The notes beneath the pieces were generated by a model, which made no database searches, was not told where the DNA came from, and worked only from the letters and a program-made list of their open reading frames with translations. This document shows, piece by piece, positions 33,024 to 42,902 of a stretch of 64,000 bases of DNA (within the stretch, counting starts at the first letter, position 1; every line of letters begins with the position of its first letter). Made by a program: the position numbers and the translations under genes. Source of the DNA: Flectonema sp. DT1601 (Eukaryota > Euglenozoa > Diplonemea > Diplonemida > Diplonemidae); contig OZ025821.1 of the NCBI GenBank assembly GCA_964019425.1, positions 139,001 to 203,000 of the forward strand, written 5' to 3'.

Positions 33024-33265
33024 CTGTAAAGGGAAATATTCTTGTGGGGAAAAATCCGCGAGTTTTTTTCATTTTTTCTAAATCCGCGAGAATTTTTCCC
33101 CGCGAGAGTATTTCCCTGCTAGCATACATTTTATACAGCCATTTTTTTAGTTCCTTTTTGTGAAGAAAATACACCTGTTACAAAGGAAAGCTACAGCAAA
33201 AACTATTTTCATAATGCAGCATTGTTGTTTTTAGTTGTGTTTGCTAGGTAAATAATTCTTTTTTA
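33024..33265. mobile_element. partial TA-flanked MITE
   Basis: This starts CTGTAAAGGGAAATATTC after a TA, as does the complete copy at 43988-44434, and matches its first 240 bp. The right end is missing. Confidence 0.7.
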
Positions 33266-34583
33266 AAAATAAATACTTTTGAAAAAAAAACAATCAGTTT
33301 AGCGTCTTGACCAGGACGGAAAATAGAAAGTAATCGACATAGTCGATCGATAAAAAAAACAATGATAACATTGTTTATTCTTTTTTTTTTTTTTTTTTTT
33401 AAATTCTTTTTATTTATTTTTTAAAGAAAAAAAACGGAAAATAGAAATTAGTCGACAAAGTCGAACGATAAAAAAAAACAATGATAACATTGTTTATTCT
33501 TTTTTTTGTATTTTTTTATATTCTTTTTTATTAATTTTGAAAAAAAAACAATCAGTTTAGCGTCTTGACCAGGACGGAAAATAGAAAGTAATCGACATAG
33601 TCGATCGATAAAAAAAACAATGATAACATTGTTTATTCTTTTTTTTGTATTTTTTTATATTCTTTTTTATTAATTTTGAAAAAAAAAACAATCAGTTTAG
33701 CGTCTTGACCAGGACGGAAAATAGAAAGTGATCGACATAGTCGATCGATAAAAAAAACAATGATAACATTGTTTATTCTTTTTTTTGTATTTTTTTATAT
33801 TCTTTTTTATTAATTTTGAAAAAAAAACAATCAGTTTAGCGTCTTGACCAGGACGGAAAATAGAAAGTGATCGACATAGTCGATCGATAAAAAAAACAAT
33901 GATAACATTGTTTATTCTTTTTTTTTTTTTTTTTTTAAATTCTTTTTATTTATTTTTTAAAGAAAAAAAAACGGAAAATAGAAATTAGTCAACAAAGTCG
34001 AACGATAAAAAAAAACAATGATAACATTGTTTATTCTTTTTTTTTATTTTATTTTTTTTAATATTTTTTTTTATTTTGAAAAAAAAACAATCAGTTTAGC
34101 GTCTTGACCAGGACGGAAAATAGAAAGTAATCGACATAGTCGATCGATAAAAAAAACAATGATAACATTGTTTATTCTTTTTTTTGTATTTTTTTATATT
34201 CTTTTTTATTAATTTTGAAAAAAAAAACAATCAGTTTAGCGTCTTGACCAGGACGGAAAATAGAAAGTGATCGACATAGTCGATCGATAAAAAAACAATG
34301 ATAACATTGTTTATTCTTTTTTTTTATTTTAAATTCTTTTTATTTATTTTTGGGAAAACCTCTAATTCAACAAAAATAGTTTGCGAAATCGCCAACTCCC
34401 TACAAAAAAAAGTTATCCACCAGGACTCGAACTTGACCCGAAAAATTGACCATCGGCCGAAATATTAGGGAAAAAAGTTACCGCACCGGGACTCGAACTT
34501 GACAGATTTTTTAAAAAAAAAAAATTCTTAATTTTTATTACAAAGTTTTTTTGTTGCAGCTTTCCACAAAAAAAAATTAAAAG

Positions 34584-36566
34584 ATGCCTGCTACTACTTA
34601 TGCTGTTGGAGACTACTTCCGCACACAGGAAGAACTGATCCAGACTGTGTTTCGGGTGAACACTGTGCTAGGACACAGCTGCAGGGTGCAGAGAAGGTGC
34701 CCCACGTACCTCACCCTCGCCTGTCCAAACGACGAATGCCAATGGACGGTGAAGGCAAAGGTGGTGGAGGGGGAGTGCCGCGTGACGAAGGTGGAGAGTC
34801 ACACTTGCGCACCTGGGGAAGCGAGGCGGGGCTGCGATGGCACGTCGGACTGGATTTCCAGTATTTTGGAAGAGAAGGTAGCCAGTCAGTTTGACTACGG
34901 GCCGAAACAAGCGGCAATTGACTTAAAGTCATTCCGCGACGTTGCGGTCCCCAAAAAGACTGTGGAGAGGGGTCTGGAGAAGGCCAAGGAGAAGGTCCAC
35001 GGGTTGATGGGCGAGCAGTACGGCCTGATAGCACCGTACCTCACCGACCTCCAACAGCGCAACAGCCAGATGTACTGGAACATCGAGAAGAGAGATGATG
35101 GTGCTTTTGAGAGGGTGTTTTGGTCTTTTGTGAGGCCAGAAACAGCTGAGCACCTGGCACCTGTCATCTGCAGCGATGCATGCAGTCTGACGGGTCCGTT
35201 TGGTGGGTGCTTGTTCATCACCGTGGGGATCGACGCCGAAAGGCATGTTATGCCTTTAGCCTACTCGGTTGGAGTGGTCGAAAACCACGAGGGATGGGCA
35301 TACCACCACACCCACCTGAAGAACCATTTTGGCGACCGACTGAAAAGGTTCGTCTTGATTTCCGACAGGCAGAAGGGGCTGGAGTCCGACACCTCCCTGC
35401 ACGGAGTCGTGTTGCACCATGCTTTGTGCGTGCAGCACTTGGTTGGCAACGTGGCCAGCCAGACGAAGATACCGAAGGTTGATGCGACATTGTTAGTGTG
35501 GAAGATTAGCAAGCTAAGCATCGAAACAGAGGCCGAGACGTGCCTTCAAGGGATAAAGGACAAGTACGGAAAACGTGCCCATCGTTATCTGCTTAAGTCA
35601 AACCTTGAAAGGTGGTCAGACGCTTACTGGCCTTCGGGTGTCCCCAGATGCAACACCTACACCTCCAACGCGTCGGAATGCGTCAACGCCGTGTTCAAGG
35701 AGACTCGGCAAGGGAGTCTTTTATCTGTGATAAAGGACACCCGTTGTTGGACAACGGACACCTACGCCAGCCGACGCGAGATGCATGCTGACGTTCCTGC
35801 GAACTATCCGGTTCCGACAGTGGAGTTGTTCGTTCGGGGGAGTGCCACCTCAGCAAACAACCATGCTGTCACACCACTGGGTGAAGGACAATGGGAAGTA
35901 CGACGAGAACACGGGTGGTTGGTGTGTCTGAAAGATGGAACATTAGTGTGTGGCTGTCCTGATTTCCTCCGCCACAACCTACCTTGCATCCACACAGTCA
36001 GAGTATTGACACATCAGCGCAATAATGTCTTTACTCACGAAACCTCTTTGCCTCCCTACACCAGAATGAGCAGCTACAGAGAGCTCTACCGCGTCTCTGT
36101 GTACCCACAGGCGATACCTACCGGACAGCTTCAATTCGACGGCACGAAACCCCCTGTTGTGCAGAAGGGTGTCGGGAGAAGAAGAAAGGTTCGGATTCGC
36201 TCCAACGGTGAATCAAGGACCCTGACGTGCTCCAACTGCGACGCTAAAGGTCACAACAAACGAAGTTGTCGGAAACCAACCTCGCAATCATCAAAGCCAG
36301 CAGCAAAGCCAGCAGCGAAGAAAGCAGCAGCAAAGCCAGCAGCAAAGCCAGCAGCAAAGCCAGCAGCAAAGCCAGCAGCAAAGCCAGCAGCAAAGAAAGT
36401 AGCAGCAAAGCCAGCAGCAAAGACAGTCAAGAAGAAGCGAAAGCGATGTGAATCCTCTGATTCGGACTCACAATCTTTAAGTGCACAGTCATCCTACTCA
36501 TCCTACTCATCTTACTCAACTTCAACGACAGAGTCTTACTCAACTTCAACGACAGATTCTGACTGA
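34584..36566 (+). CDS. MULE transposase (660 aa)
   Basis: This is an RNase H-fold DDE transposase that would excise and insert elements bearing the GGGAAAACC ends. Residues 45-76 form a WRKY/GCM1-type finger (C47, C52, H73, C75). The catalytic core has D198 in SDACSLTGPFGG, D261 in ISDRQKGL and E365 in TSNASECVNAV, matching the D-D-E pattern of MULE. A SWIM finger follows (C456, C458, C468, H470), then a CCHC knuckle (C549, C552, H557, C562), a Lys-Pro-Ala-Ala tandem repeat of about 12 units and a Ser/Thr/Tyr-rich tail. The ATG at 34584 follows an AT-rich leader directly inside the left end and is the only reasonable start. The base composition is far richer in GC than its surroundings. The SWIM plus C-terminal knuckle is a known MULE arrangement. 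The basic repeat tail probably binds DNA non-specifically (inference). Confidence 0.95.
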   Translation: MPATTYAVGDYFRTQEELIQTVFRVNTVLGHSCRVQRRCPTYLTLACPNDECQWTVKAKVVEGECRVTKVESHTCAPGEARRGCDGTSDWISSILEEKVASQFDYGPKQAAIDLKSFRDVAVPKKTVERGLEKAKEKVHGLMGEQYGLIAPYLTDLQQRNSQMYWNIEKRDDGAFERVFWSFVRPETAEHLAPVICSDACSLTGPFGGCLFITVGIDAERHVMPLAYSVGVVENHEGWAYHHTHLKNHFGDRLKRFVLISDRQKGLESDTSLHGVVLHHALCVQHLVGNVASQTKIPKVDATLLVWKISKLSIETEAETCLQGIKDKYGKRAHRYLLKSNLERWSDAYWPSGVPRCNTYTSNASECVNAVFKETRQGSLLSVIKDTRCWTTDTYASRREMHADVPANYPVPTVELFVRGSATSANNHAVTPLGEGQWEVRREHGWLVCLKDGTLVCGCPDFLRHNLPCIHTVRVLTHQRNNVFTHETSLPPYTRMSSYRELYRVSVYPQAIPTGQLQFDGTKPPVVQKGVGRRRKVRIRSNGESRTLTCSNCDAKGHNKRSCRKPTSQSSKPAAKPAAKKAAAKPAAKPAAKPAAKPAAKPAAKKVAAKPAAKTVKKKRKRCESSDSDSQSLSAQSSYSSYSSYSTSTTESYSTSTTDSD

Positions 36567-36728
36567 CTTACTGGCCACTGACTTGTTCAACAATGTTTAT
36601 CCCTCTCTAAAAAGAAAACTCTGATTGCCATATGCATGTGTTTTGACACTTTTGCCACGTCTGGTCTTATTTTGAATTGCCTTTGTCACGCTCTCTTTTT
36701 CCATCAGGTTTTGGGTAAAAAAAAAAAA

Positions 36729-36802
36729 GGTCGTATCGGGATTCGAGCCGGGTACCTCTGGGATATAAGGTGGAGGTACTACCTCTCGACTAACGGGTCG
36801 CT
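36729..36802 (-). other. tRNA-like segment inside the right end of the autonomous MULE
   Basis: On the minus strand GTTAGTCGAGAGGTAGTACC and GGCTCGAATCCCG resemble A and B boxes at tRNA spacing. The anticodon-arm and acceptor pairing are poor. Two further minus-strand tRNA 3'-half-like stretches (AAGTTCGAGTCC) lie near 34425-34442 and 34490-34505 inside the left end. Confidence 0.45.
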
Positions 36803-37297
36803 GTAAAAGAAAGTTTTTTCCCTCTTTTTATTCATATCGGGGTGGGACGTTTTTTTTTTGTGATGAGTTGGCGATTTCGCAAACTATTTTTGTGGAATTA
36901 GGGGTTTTCCCTTTATTTTTTAAAGAAAAAAAAAAACGGAAAATAGAAATTAGTCGACAAAGTAGAACGATAAAAAAAAACAATGATAACATTGTTTTTC
37001 CTTTTTTTTTTTTTTTTTTTATATTCTTTTTTATTAATTTTGAAAAAAAAAAACAATCAGTTTAGCGTCTTGACCAGGACGGAAAATAGAAAGTGATCGA
37101 CATAGTCGATCGATAAAAAAAACAATGATAACATTGTTTATTCTTTTTTTTTATTTTAAATTCTTTTATTTATTCTTTAAAGAAAAGAAACGGAAAATAG
37201 AAATTAGTCGACAAAGTCGAACGATAAAAAAAAAAAACAATGATAACATTGTTTTTCCTTTTTTTTTTTTTTTTTATATTCTTTTTTATTAATTTTC

Positions 37298-37512
37298 ATA
37301 CTTGTACCCCTTTAAAGGGGGCAAAATAAAGGGGAAATTAAAGGGCTTTTAATGCCCTTTAATTTCCGTAATTCCAAAATAAAGGGGAAATAAAGGGCTT
37401 TTAATCCAAATAAAGGGCTTTTTTTCCTTTTTTTCCAAAATAAAGGGGAAATAAAGGGGAAATAAGCGGAATAAAGGGGGGTGGGAAAGCCCCTTTATTT
37501 CCGCTTTATTTA
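37298..37512. repeat. AAATAAAGGGG hairpin-rich repeat
   Basis: Repeated AAATAAAGGG(G)/CCCTTTATTT words form two strong hairpins, GGAAATTAAAGGGC with its complement (14 bp, near 37340-37370) and CGGAATAAAGGGG with its complement (13 bp, near 37467-37504). It is not part of the satellite. It resembles the palindromic ends of small DNA elements, but no TSD or boundary was found. Confidence 0.6.
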
Positions 37513-37554
37513 ATAAATCCCAAGGCACCCACCACGCTGCGTCATCCTAAGCCG

Positions 37555-38530
37555 GAAAGGAAAATTACTCGAAAGTCGGGGCAGTTCGAACGTCAGCATT
37601 CACATCAGCAAGCAACCAGTCCTGAGTACTTAAAGAACCCAACCATTACGTGTATCAGTCACAGTCACACTTAGTATAGCGTTAGTACAGAGGACACGGA
37701 TCTGCTATGCAGGGAAGTGACTTGAACTCGTTCAACTAATTAATGTGTGCAGATATAAGCGCCGCGAATTGACGGGTCTGAAGTTATGCTTTCCGAAGAG
37801 AGCAACCACCCACGCGAGTGTTATTTTGACGCTATAACCTGTGACTTTCAACACGTAACAACCAGGGATAATTCTCAGTAAGGCCGCCGTCACCGTGAAG
37901 CTGCTACGAATATAACCCAACAAACTAGCAATTCCTCCAACTTTTTTCGTCAGTCGGGATTGTTACACGCCGGAAAAGGAAACTACTCGAAAGTCGGGGC
38001 AGTTCGAACGTCAGCATTCACATTAGCAAGCAACCAGTCTTGAGAACCCAACCATTACGTGCATCAGCCACAGTTAACCTGCAACTTTCAACATGTAACA
38101 ACCAGGGATAATTCTCAATAAGGCCGCCGTCACCGTGAAGCTGCTACGAATAACAGTTCGAACGTCAGCATTCACATTAGCAAGCAACCAGTCTTGAGAA
38201 CCCAATCATTACGTAACATGTAACAACCAGGGATAATTCTCAATAAGGCCGCCGTCACCGTGAAGCTGCTACGAATAACAGTTCGAACGTCAGCATTCAC
38301 ATTAGCAAGCAACCAGTCTTGAGAACCCAATCATTACGTAACATGTAACAACCAGGGATAATTCTCAATAAGGCCGCCGTCACCGTGAAGCTGCTACGAA
38401 TAACAGTTCGAACGTCAGCATTCACATTAGCAAGCAACCAGTCTTGAGAACCCAATCATTACGTAACATGTAACAACCAGGGATAATTCTCAATAAGGCC
38501 GCCGTCACCGTGAAGCTGCTACGAACATAA
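37555..38530 (+). repeat. 125-bp tandem repeat
   Basis: Three complete units start at 38156, 38281 and 38406 (GTTCGAACGTCAGCATTCAC...) with almost perfect identity, period 125 bp. Older, less complete units lie at about 38002 and 37587 with extra sequence between. The base composition is balanced, unlike the satellite. No ORF runs through the array, and I could not match it to rRNA. Confidence 0.9.
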
Positions 38531-39656
38531 CCCAACAAACTAGCAATTCCACTCACTTCGAACGCACTCAGCCAGAGAGCTTGCCAACAGAACAGAACGC
38601 AAGGTTACTTTCGGGTCCAATCTTCGCCGTGAGCCTGGTGTCTTGTGCTGGGCTGGGTTTCCAGAGGGCCTCACCATGCACACAAACTCCTGGATGGGAC
38701 GATCGAGGGAATCAACCAAGCCGAGAACTGAACCGGAAGGATAGGCTTACAAGACTAACCTGAAGTAAACTTCAGAGCTTCGCTTTCCAGCATGCCGAAA
38801 CAGAGCCATGGAAGGGGATTACACAACAACCTCATTAAACCCACTGGCCACCCCGTGCATAGTCGCCGCCAATGGTTATTACTATCCAAAGCGCTAACAC
38901 GAGGCACCACACATTCGTAAGAAGGGAGTCCTACCGGAACGGACCACGCATCTGATTCTACTGGTTAAAGCAACTCCGAAAGAATGTATTCTCCATGATT
39001 TCAGACATGTAACTTTTGGATATCATGCTCCTGTCTAATTGTTCCCACATAAGCTTTTGTCTTGAGAGATTGAAAATAAAGTTTGTAGTAATAGCCTAAA
39101 GAGAGGAGAAAATTTTTATTTTAAAATTGCGAGAAAAAATGATGTCAAGTCAAATTGACCAGGTATTTCTCTGACAATCTTGACTGTCAGCGGCAGCGTA
39201 GTAAATGACTGCAGATAAATAAATACCACGTGAACATAGTTGAGCACCACTTGCTTATGTAACCGCAACAGTTTTTTATAAAACCCATGAGTATTTAATT
39301 AATAATTATATTGTCTTGAAAACTTGAAGGGGGTTAACTGTTGGATTTTATACGTAAAATACAAGACGAACGCCTGCTTTGGACACGCTGGTTTGTTCAC
39401 AGTAACTTCGGTGGTCTACCCACCAATTGATACTCACTGACAGATTTAATTATCATCCATTGCAATCTTCAGAATGCAAAAGCACTTGAAGTTACGATTC
39501 CTCTCAGCTGCATACACATCTCTTTTTTCCGTGTTGTCATTCAGTGCAGTACGGAATCGAGTTATTCAACTGTGAATTAATCACCAAGACGAACACCAGG
39601 AAGGGGGGCGTTTGAGTTTGATTTGTAAAATACAACTATATCATCATAACGATATT
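38531..39656. other. unassigned moderately GC-rich DNA, then AT-rich spacer
   Basis: 38540-39050 has balanced composition and many stable short stems, as rDNA or spacer might, but I could not align it to conserved rRNA words. 39165-39560 contains short motifs shared with 4975-5140 and 8640-8700 (for example CAGCGGCAGCGTAGTA). No gene was recognised. Confidence 0.45.
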
Positions 39657-39706
39657 GTGGCGCAACCCATCACCCCACCAACAGGTGGGGTGATGGGTTG
39701 CGCCAC
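39657..39706. repeat. perfect 23-bp stem palindrome at a repeat junction
   Basis: GTGGCGCAACCCATCACC...CACC is followed by AACA and its exact complement. The right arm is the first part of the P-distal segment that also occurs at 24805, where no left arm exists. The left arm was therefore copied onto the junction here. Confidence 0.9.
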
Positions 39707-40398
39707 TGCAATCTAGTCACAAAAAGAAACAAAGGTAATCTCAAGGGTTCTCGACCCTTGGCTCTCCCTGCGCAAGCATCGCATGGAGGGTGACGCTAAG
39801 CACCCGGGGGGTACGAAACAAACTTTCCCCCTGCTGTCCTGTTTGAAATAAAAAAAAAAAAAAAAAGGGATAGAAGTAAACAGAATACGTTACACCTCAA
39901 CAGGTGACGCTAAACACCCAGGGGATACAAACCAAACTTTCCCCCTGTTGCCCTGTTTGAAATAAATTAAAAAAAGAACAAGAAAACAGAATACAATACT
40001 CAGCAATCAGACTCGTTCACTTGCTTCGCCAGAGCTGTTCGAGCCGATGCTCATGTAAAGTTACCTGTTTTCTTTTAACAAATTAAATAAAATTTTTGTC
40101 AGACACATCCGAACCATCGAGAACAGAAATTCTCACGTTAGTAAAAGCCTGACCTTTAGAAATGTGGCTTAACGATCCTCATCATCGATTTAGGTTCGTG
40201 ACTTAGAAGCCTTCATCAATGTGGCCCTCCTCCCAGCCAAACTCCCCACCTGACTGGTGTCTCCAAACGAGGGGTCGAGCCGAAGCCCGTTTGTCGCTGG
40301 AATCGGAAAAGCTACGAGTCCGAAAGGACCCTAACCTCCGAAGAGCTGCCGTTCCCCCATCATTGGATAAGTAAAGCGACGATAAGAGTAGTGGTATT
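39684..40398 (+). repeat. second copy of P-distal plus U
   Basis: About 715 bp match 24806-25523 almost perfectly, including the long A runs, and join a T repeat at the same base as there. This indicates a recent segmental copy. Confidence 0.92.
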
Positions 40399-40484
40399 GA
40401 ATTTCGATAAAGTGGGAAGTAACGGACTGGGAGCTTTTGGCTCCTGCCCTATTCCCGATGTAAACTTTCTTTTTTTTTTTTTTC

Positions 40485-40517
<33 letters not shown>

Positions 40518-40710
40518 TCTCTACCTCTCTCTTAATTCTGTTCGTTTCTTTGAAACGAAAATTCATTTGAATATTATTCCTTGGTCAGCAACCATCATTG
40601 TCGCCCTTTGGGCCTGTTAAAAAAAAAAAAAAAAAAAAAAAGAAAGTTTACATCGGGAATAGGGCAGGAGCCAAAAGCTCCCAGTCCGTTACTTCCCACT
40701 TTATCGAAAT
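40399..40710. repeat. two T ends in inverted order
   Basis: The first roughly 80 bp are a T head (fixed end at 40399). The rest, up to 40710, is a T head on the other strand ending with its fixed end GAAATTC. Both fixed ends face outward, giving 70-bp inverted ends and a strong fold-back. Confidence 0.88.
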
Positions 40711-40722
40711 TCAAAAAGAGAA

Positions 40723-42405
40723 TTACAAGGGGGTGGAGTCACCGTGAACGTCATCAGAAGAACATCTCCTTCGATTGTAACGATATCTTGATGGAGGGGT
40801 TCGTTTTTTCAGAGTTGAACGCTCAGACTTTCTCGGCGGAGTTTCATTTTCCTCATGTTCTTCTGTGTCTGGCGGACTCAAACCTTCTGCCCATGAAGCT
40901 AATTGGAACTTCAGGGCTGCTATTTGAGACCGTGCCAAGGCGAGTTGAGCATTTAAATCGCTCGCCAGTCCCGTTAACATCATGGATTGCTCAAGCTGCT
41001 CTGCGTGAGTTGTACACCGTTGGTGATTCAGCTCCGAGAGGCGAAGTTGGGCATCCAGAAGTTGTTCTGAGAGCTCTGCCGCTTTCTCGTTTGTTTCGAG
41101 AGAGTCATCTACTGCTCGACAGTAGTTCTCGAGTAAGTCAATTCTACCCTCGGACCATTGTCTCGCAATAGGTGTATTCTCTTTAACGGAGATAACGTGA
41201 CTCTCTTGTCGTAAAATCTTGGTCGGCGTGCGGTCGAGAGCTTCACTCTGCGGCATTGTCGGAGGAATTGAGGCTAGAGGACAAAGAGGGGTGATATAAT
41301 TAAGGGTAGGGATAAGGGGTTTAATAAGAGGAGTAAAAAGACTACTCGTAGTTGTAAAGAGCGAGAGGTAGTTCTTTGCTATCTTCATCATAGCAACAGA
41401 TTCATACAGAACGGGGGTTCGGGGGGAAACTTGTTGACTAAAGTGGGTCATACGGGGACGCGCGGCACGCAAACTCTCGACCTCCTGTTGAGTATAGAAA
41501 AGTCTTATTTTACTTTCTCTTTCCTCATTACATTTGGTCTCCAATTCGTTCGACAGAAGAACAAACCTTTGATGGTAATTAAAGAGCGCCATTTCCGATA
41601 GGTCTGCTCTCTGAGTCAGATTTGCGAGCTCACGTTTCCTGTAATCTTCCACTAAGTCATATTGTCGAACTAGTGCAGAAAGAGAAGTCTTCGATTCATC
41701 GCGTTCTGCTGTTAACCGTTGAATTACTCCTTCCAGAAGTTCATATTCTTTTCTATCTTTTTCAATAATTAAAACAGGGGGCGCAGGAGGAAGTGAGGAT
41801 GGATCCTGGTTGGTAGCTTTGATCTCAACAGGTAATCCATTTAGTAACTGCTTGTTTTTCTCGAGGGAGGCTGACATCGCATTAAAGTAAAATAAAAATA
41901 GAACATAAAAAATTCGTTCTTTCATTTGCTCTAATTCGTTTTCTAAAATCTGGCATTTCAAGGAAAGTTTCAGCCTTAATTTTCCTTCTTTTTTTTTGTA
42001 CAAGGGGGTTTGAGAACCCATGTCAGATTGAGTTCTTATCACTATAGCGAAATCAGCAGGAAGTGTTTGCGATCCCGTTGACATGAGTTCAGGTGGGGGA
42101 GTCTGGAAAGAGATGGAAGAAATAGAAGAGAATGACAAGGAGAGTCCAGTGAGCTCATCCTCATCTAACAAAACAGAAGGGGCCGGGGAGGAAGAAGAAC
42201 CATTGGCAATAAGTAGAATAGAAAGAGCCGATGCGTAACAAGTTTGCCAGATAAAACATTTCTCAAGCCACGATCTTTCAATGGTGAGCTTTTCGATCGT
42301 TTTCAGTTTTGTTACTTTGTGGATTTTGACTTCTTCCACAGGGAAGATTTCTTTACCATCTTTTATAAAACTTGCAGTGGCAGGTTCTTCTTTAATGCTG
42401 CGCAT
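40723..42405 (-). CDS. coiled-coil protein, unknown, probably element-borne (560 aa)
   Basis: This is a single open frame. Residues from about 150 on contain long heptad-like stretches (KCQILENELEQMKERI, EYELLEGVIQRLTAERDES, EKAAELSEQLLDAQLRLSELNHQ), separated by a Pro/Thr/Leu-rich region. The C-terminus is acidic, then strongly basic (ERSTLKKRTPPSRYRYNRRR). The start ATG overlaps the stop of the upstream LINE endonuclease frame as TAATG, the arrangement some LINEs use for reinitiation. A 31-bp piece of this ORF recurs at 16768-16798, so it is repetitive. A coiled coil with a basic tail would suit a LINE ORF1-type RNA-binding protein, but here it lies downstream of the endonuclease, so that is speculative. 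T repeats flank the block on both sides, with their fixed ends facing it. Confidence 0.5.
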   Translation of the reverse strand: MRSIKEEPATASFIKDGKEIFPVEEVKIHKVTKLKTIEKLTIERSWLEKCFIWQTCYASALSILLIANGSSSSPAPSVLLDEDELTGLSLSFSSISSISFQTPPPELMSTGSQTLPADFAIVIRTQSDMGSQTPLYKKKEGKLRLKLSLKCQILENELEQMKERIFYVLFLFYFNAMSASLEKNKQLLNGLPVEIKATNQDPSSLPPAPPVLIIEKDRKEYELLEGVIQRLTAERDESKTSLSALVRQYDLVEDYRKRELANLTQRADLSEMALFNYHQRFVLLSNELETKCNEERESKIRLFYTQQEVESLRAARPRMTHFSQQVSPRTPVLYESVAMMKIAKNYLSLFTTTSSLFTPLIKPLIPTLNYITPLCPLASIPPTMPQSEALDRTPTKILRQESHVISVKENTPIARQWSEGRIDLLENYCRAVDDSLETNEKAAELSEQLLDAQLRLSELNHQRCTTHAEQLEQSMMLTGLASDLNAQLALARSQIAALKFQLASWAEGLSPPDTEEHEENETPPRKSERSTLKKRTPPSRYRYNRRRCSSDDVHGDSTPL

Positions 42406-42893
42406 TAGTGGTCTTGAATGCCACGTGGGGAGGTTCCTCGTCTGGAACAGAACATATGAGCACTGTCTGGCGATTCTGGTGCATTCACATATAAAGCTTT
42501 TGTTGGTGCTAAAGGTGAACCGATGTGACGTGTCCAGATGTTCAGCTGGTCCATGCAGATGTTTCCTCGTACGCCAACTTCAATAGTAAAAATGTTTAGG
42601 TATTTCTTTTCCTTTAAGACATGAGAGGTTTCGAAACGATCTTCATTTGGACACGTCAGCTCCAGAATCAGTGCTCTTTTCGCAAAAAAAGAATAAATAA
42701 AAATGTCTGGTCTTAGAGAGGACGAGACATGGCACACTTCAAGAGGAACAATTAGGCGGTTATCACCGACATCGTCGAGGATGACCCAATCATTCGCTAG
42801 TGAAAGTTCGCCTGTCTCTTTAGAAATTCTTTCTAGGGGTTTATTTTCCCCTGTTTTTAAAAAAGTTTGAGAGGGAGGCGGGAGGTTTTCTTT
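42405..42893 (-). pseudogene. LINE restriction-like endonuclease (REL) C-terminal piece
   Basis: The minus strand reads SLANDWVILDDVGDNRLIVP, then HVSSSLRPDIFIY and RALILELTCPNEDRF, then IFTIEVGVRGN. The RPD...ELT...EVGxRG order is the PD-(D/E)xK endonuclease found at the C-terminus of R2/NeSL/CRE-type LINEs. About 25 residues usual between the helix after ELTCP and the IEVGxRG strand appear to be missing. The piece begins directly at a T repeat, so the RT part is absent. It is likely the same family as the LINE at 54-64 kb, whose RT part ends with the finger that normally precedes this domain. The first 52 codons are open but have no ATG. Confidence 0.8.
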
Positions 42894-42902
42894 TCTTTTG
42901 TT

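Larger units (their letters stand above)
34352..36911 (+). mobile_element. autonomous MULE (Mutator-like), intact, 9-bp TSD
   Basis: The element has TIRs of about 47 bp (left GGGAAAACCTCTAATTCAAC) that differ at only two or three positions, a perfect 9-bp direct repeat TTTATTTTT at 34343-34351 and 36912-36920, and an uninterrupted transposase gene. All parts look whole, so insertion is recent. Subterminal tRNA-like B-boxes lie at both ends (34425-34505 and 36729-36802). The MULE at 18769 shares these TIRs and is a plausible passenger. Confidence 0.95.
33285..37297 (-). repeat. palindromic AT-rich satellite array 3
   Basis: Alternating long and short units run as in array 2 and are interrupted by the autonomous MULE (34352-36911). 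The array stops abruptly within a TTAATTTTC unit start at about 37297. Confidence 0.9.

Noticed and set aside
38540-39050. SSU or LSU rRNA gene fragment
   Set aside because: The composition is suggestive, but I could not align any universally conserved rRNA word in order, unlike the clear LSU piece at 26.8-27.1 kb.
40399-40710. T as a foldback or TIR DNA transposon
   Set aside because: Only this pair has inverted outward fixed ends. Most T copies have a single fixed end and a random cut at the other, and no target duplication was seen. Retroposition explains the set better, though foldback exchange at this site is possible.
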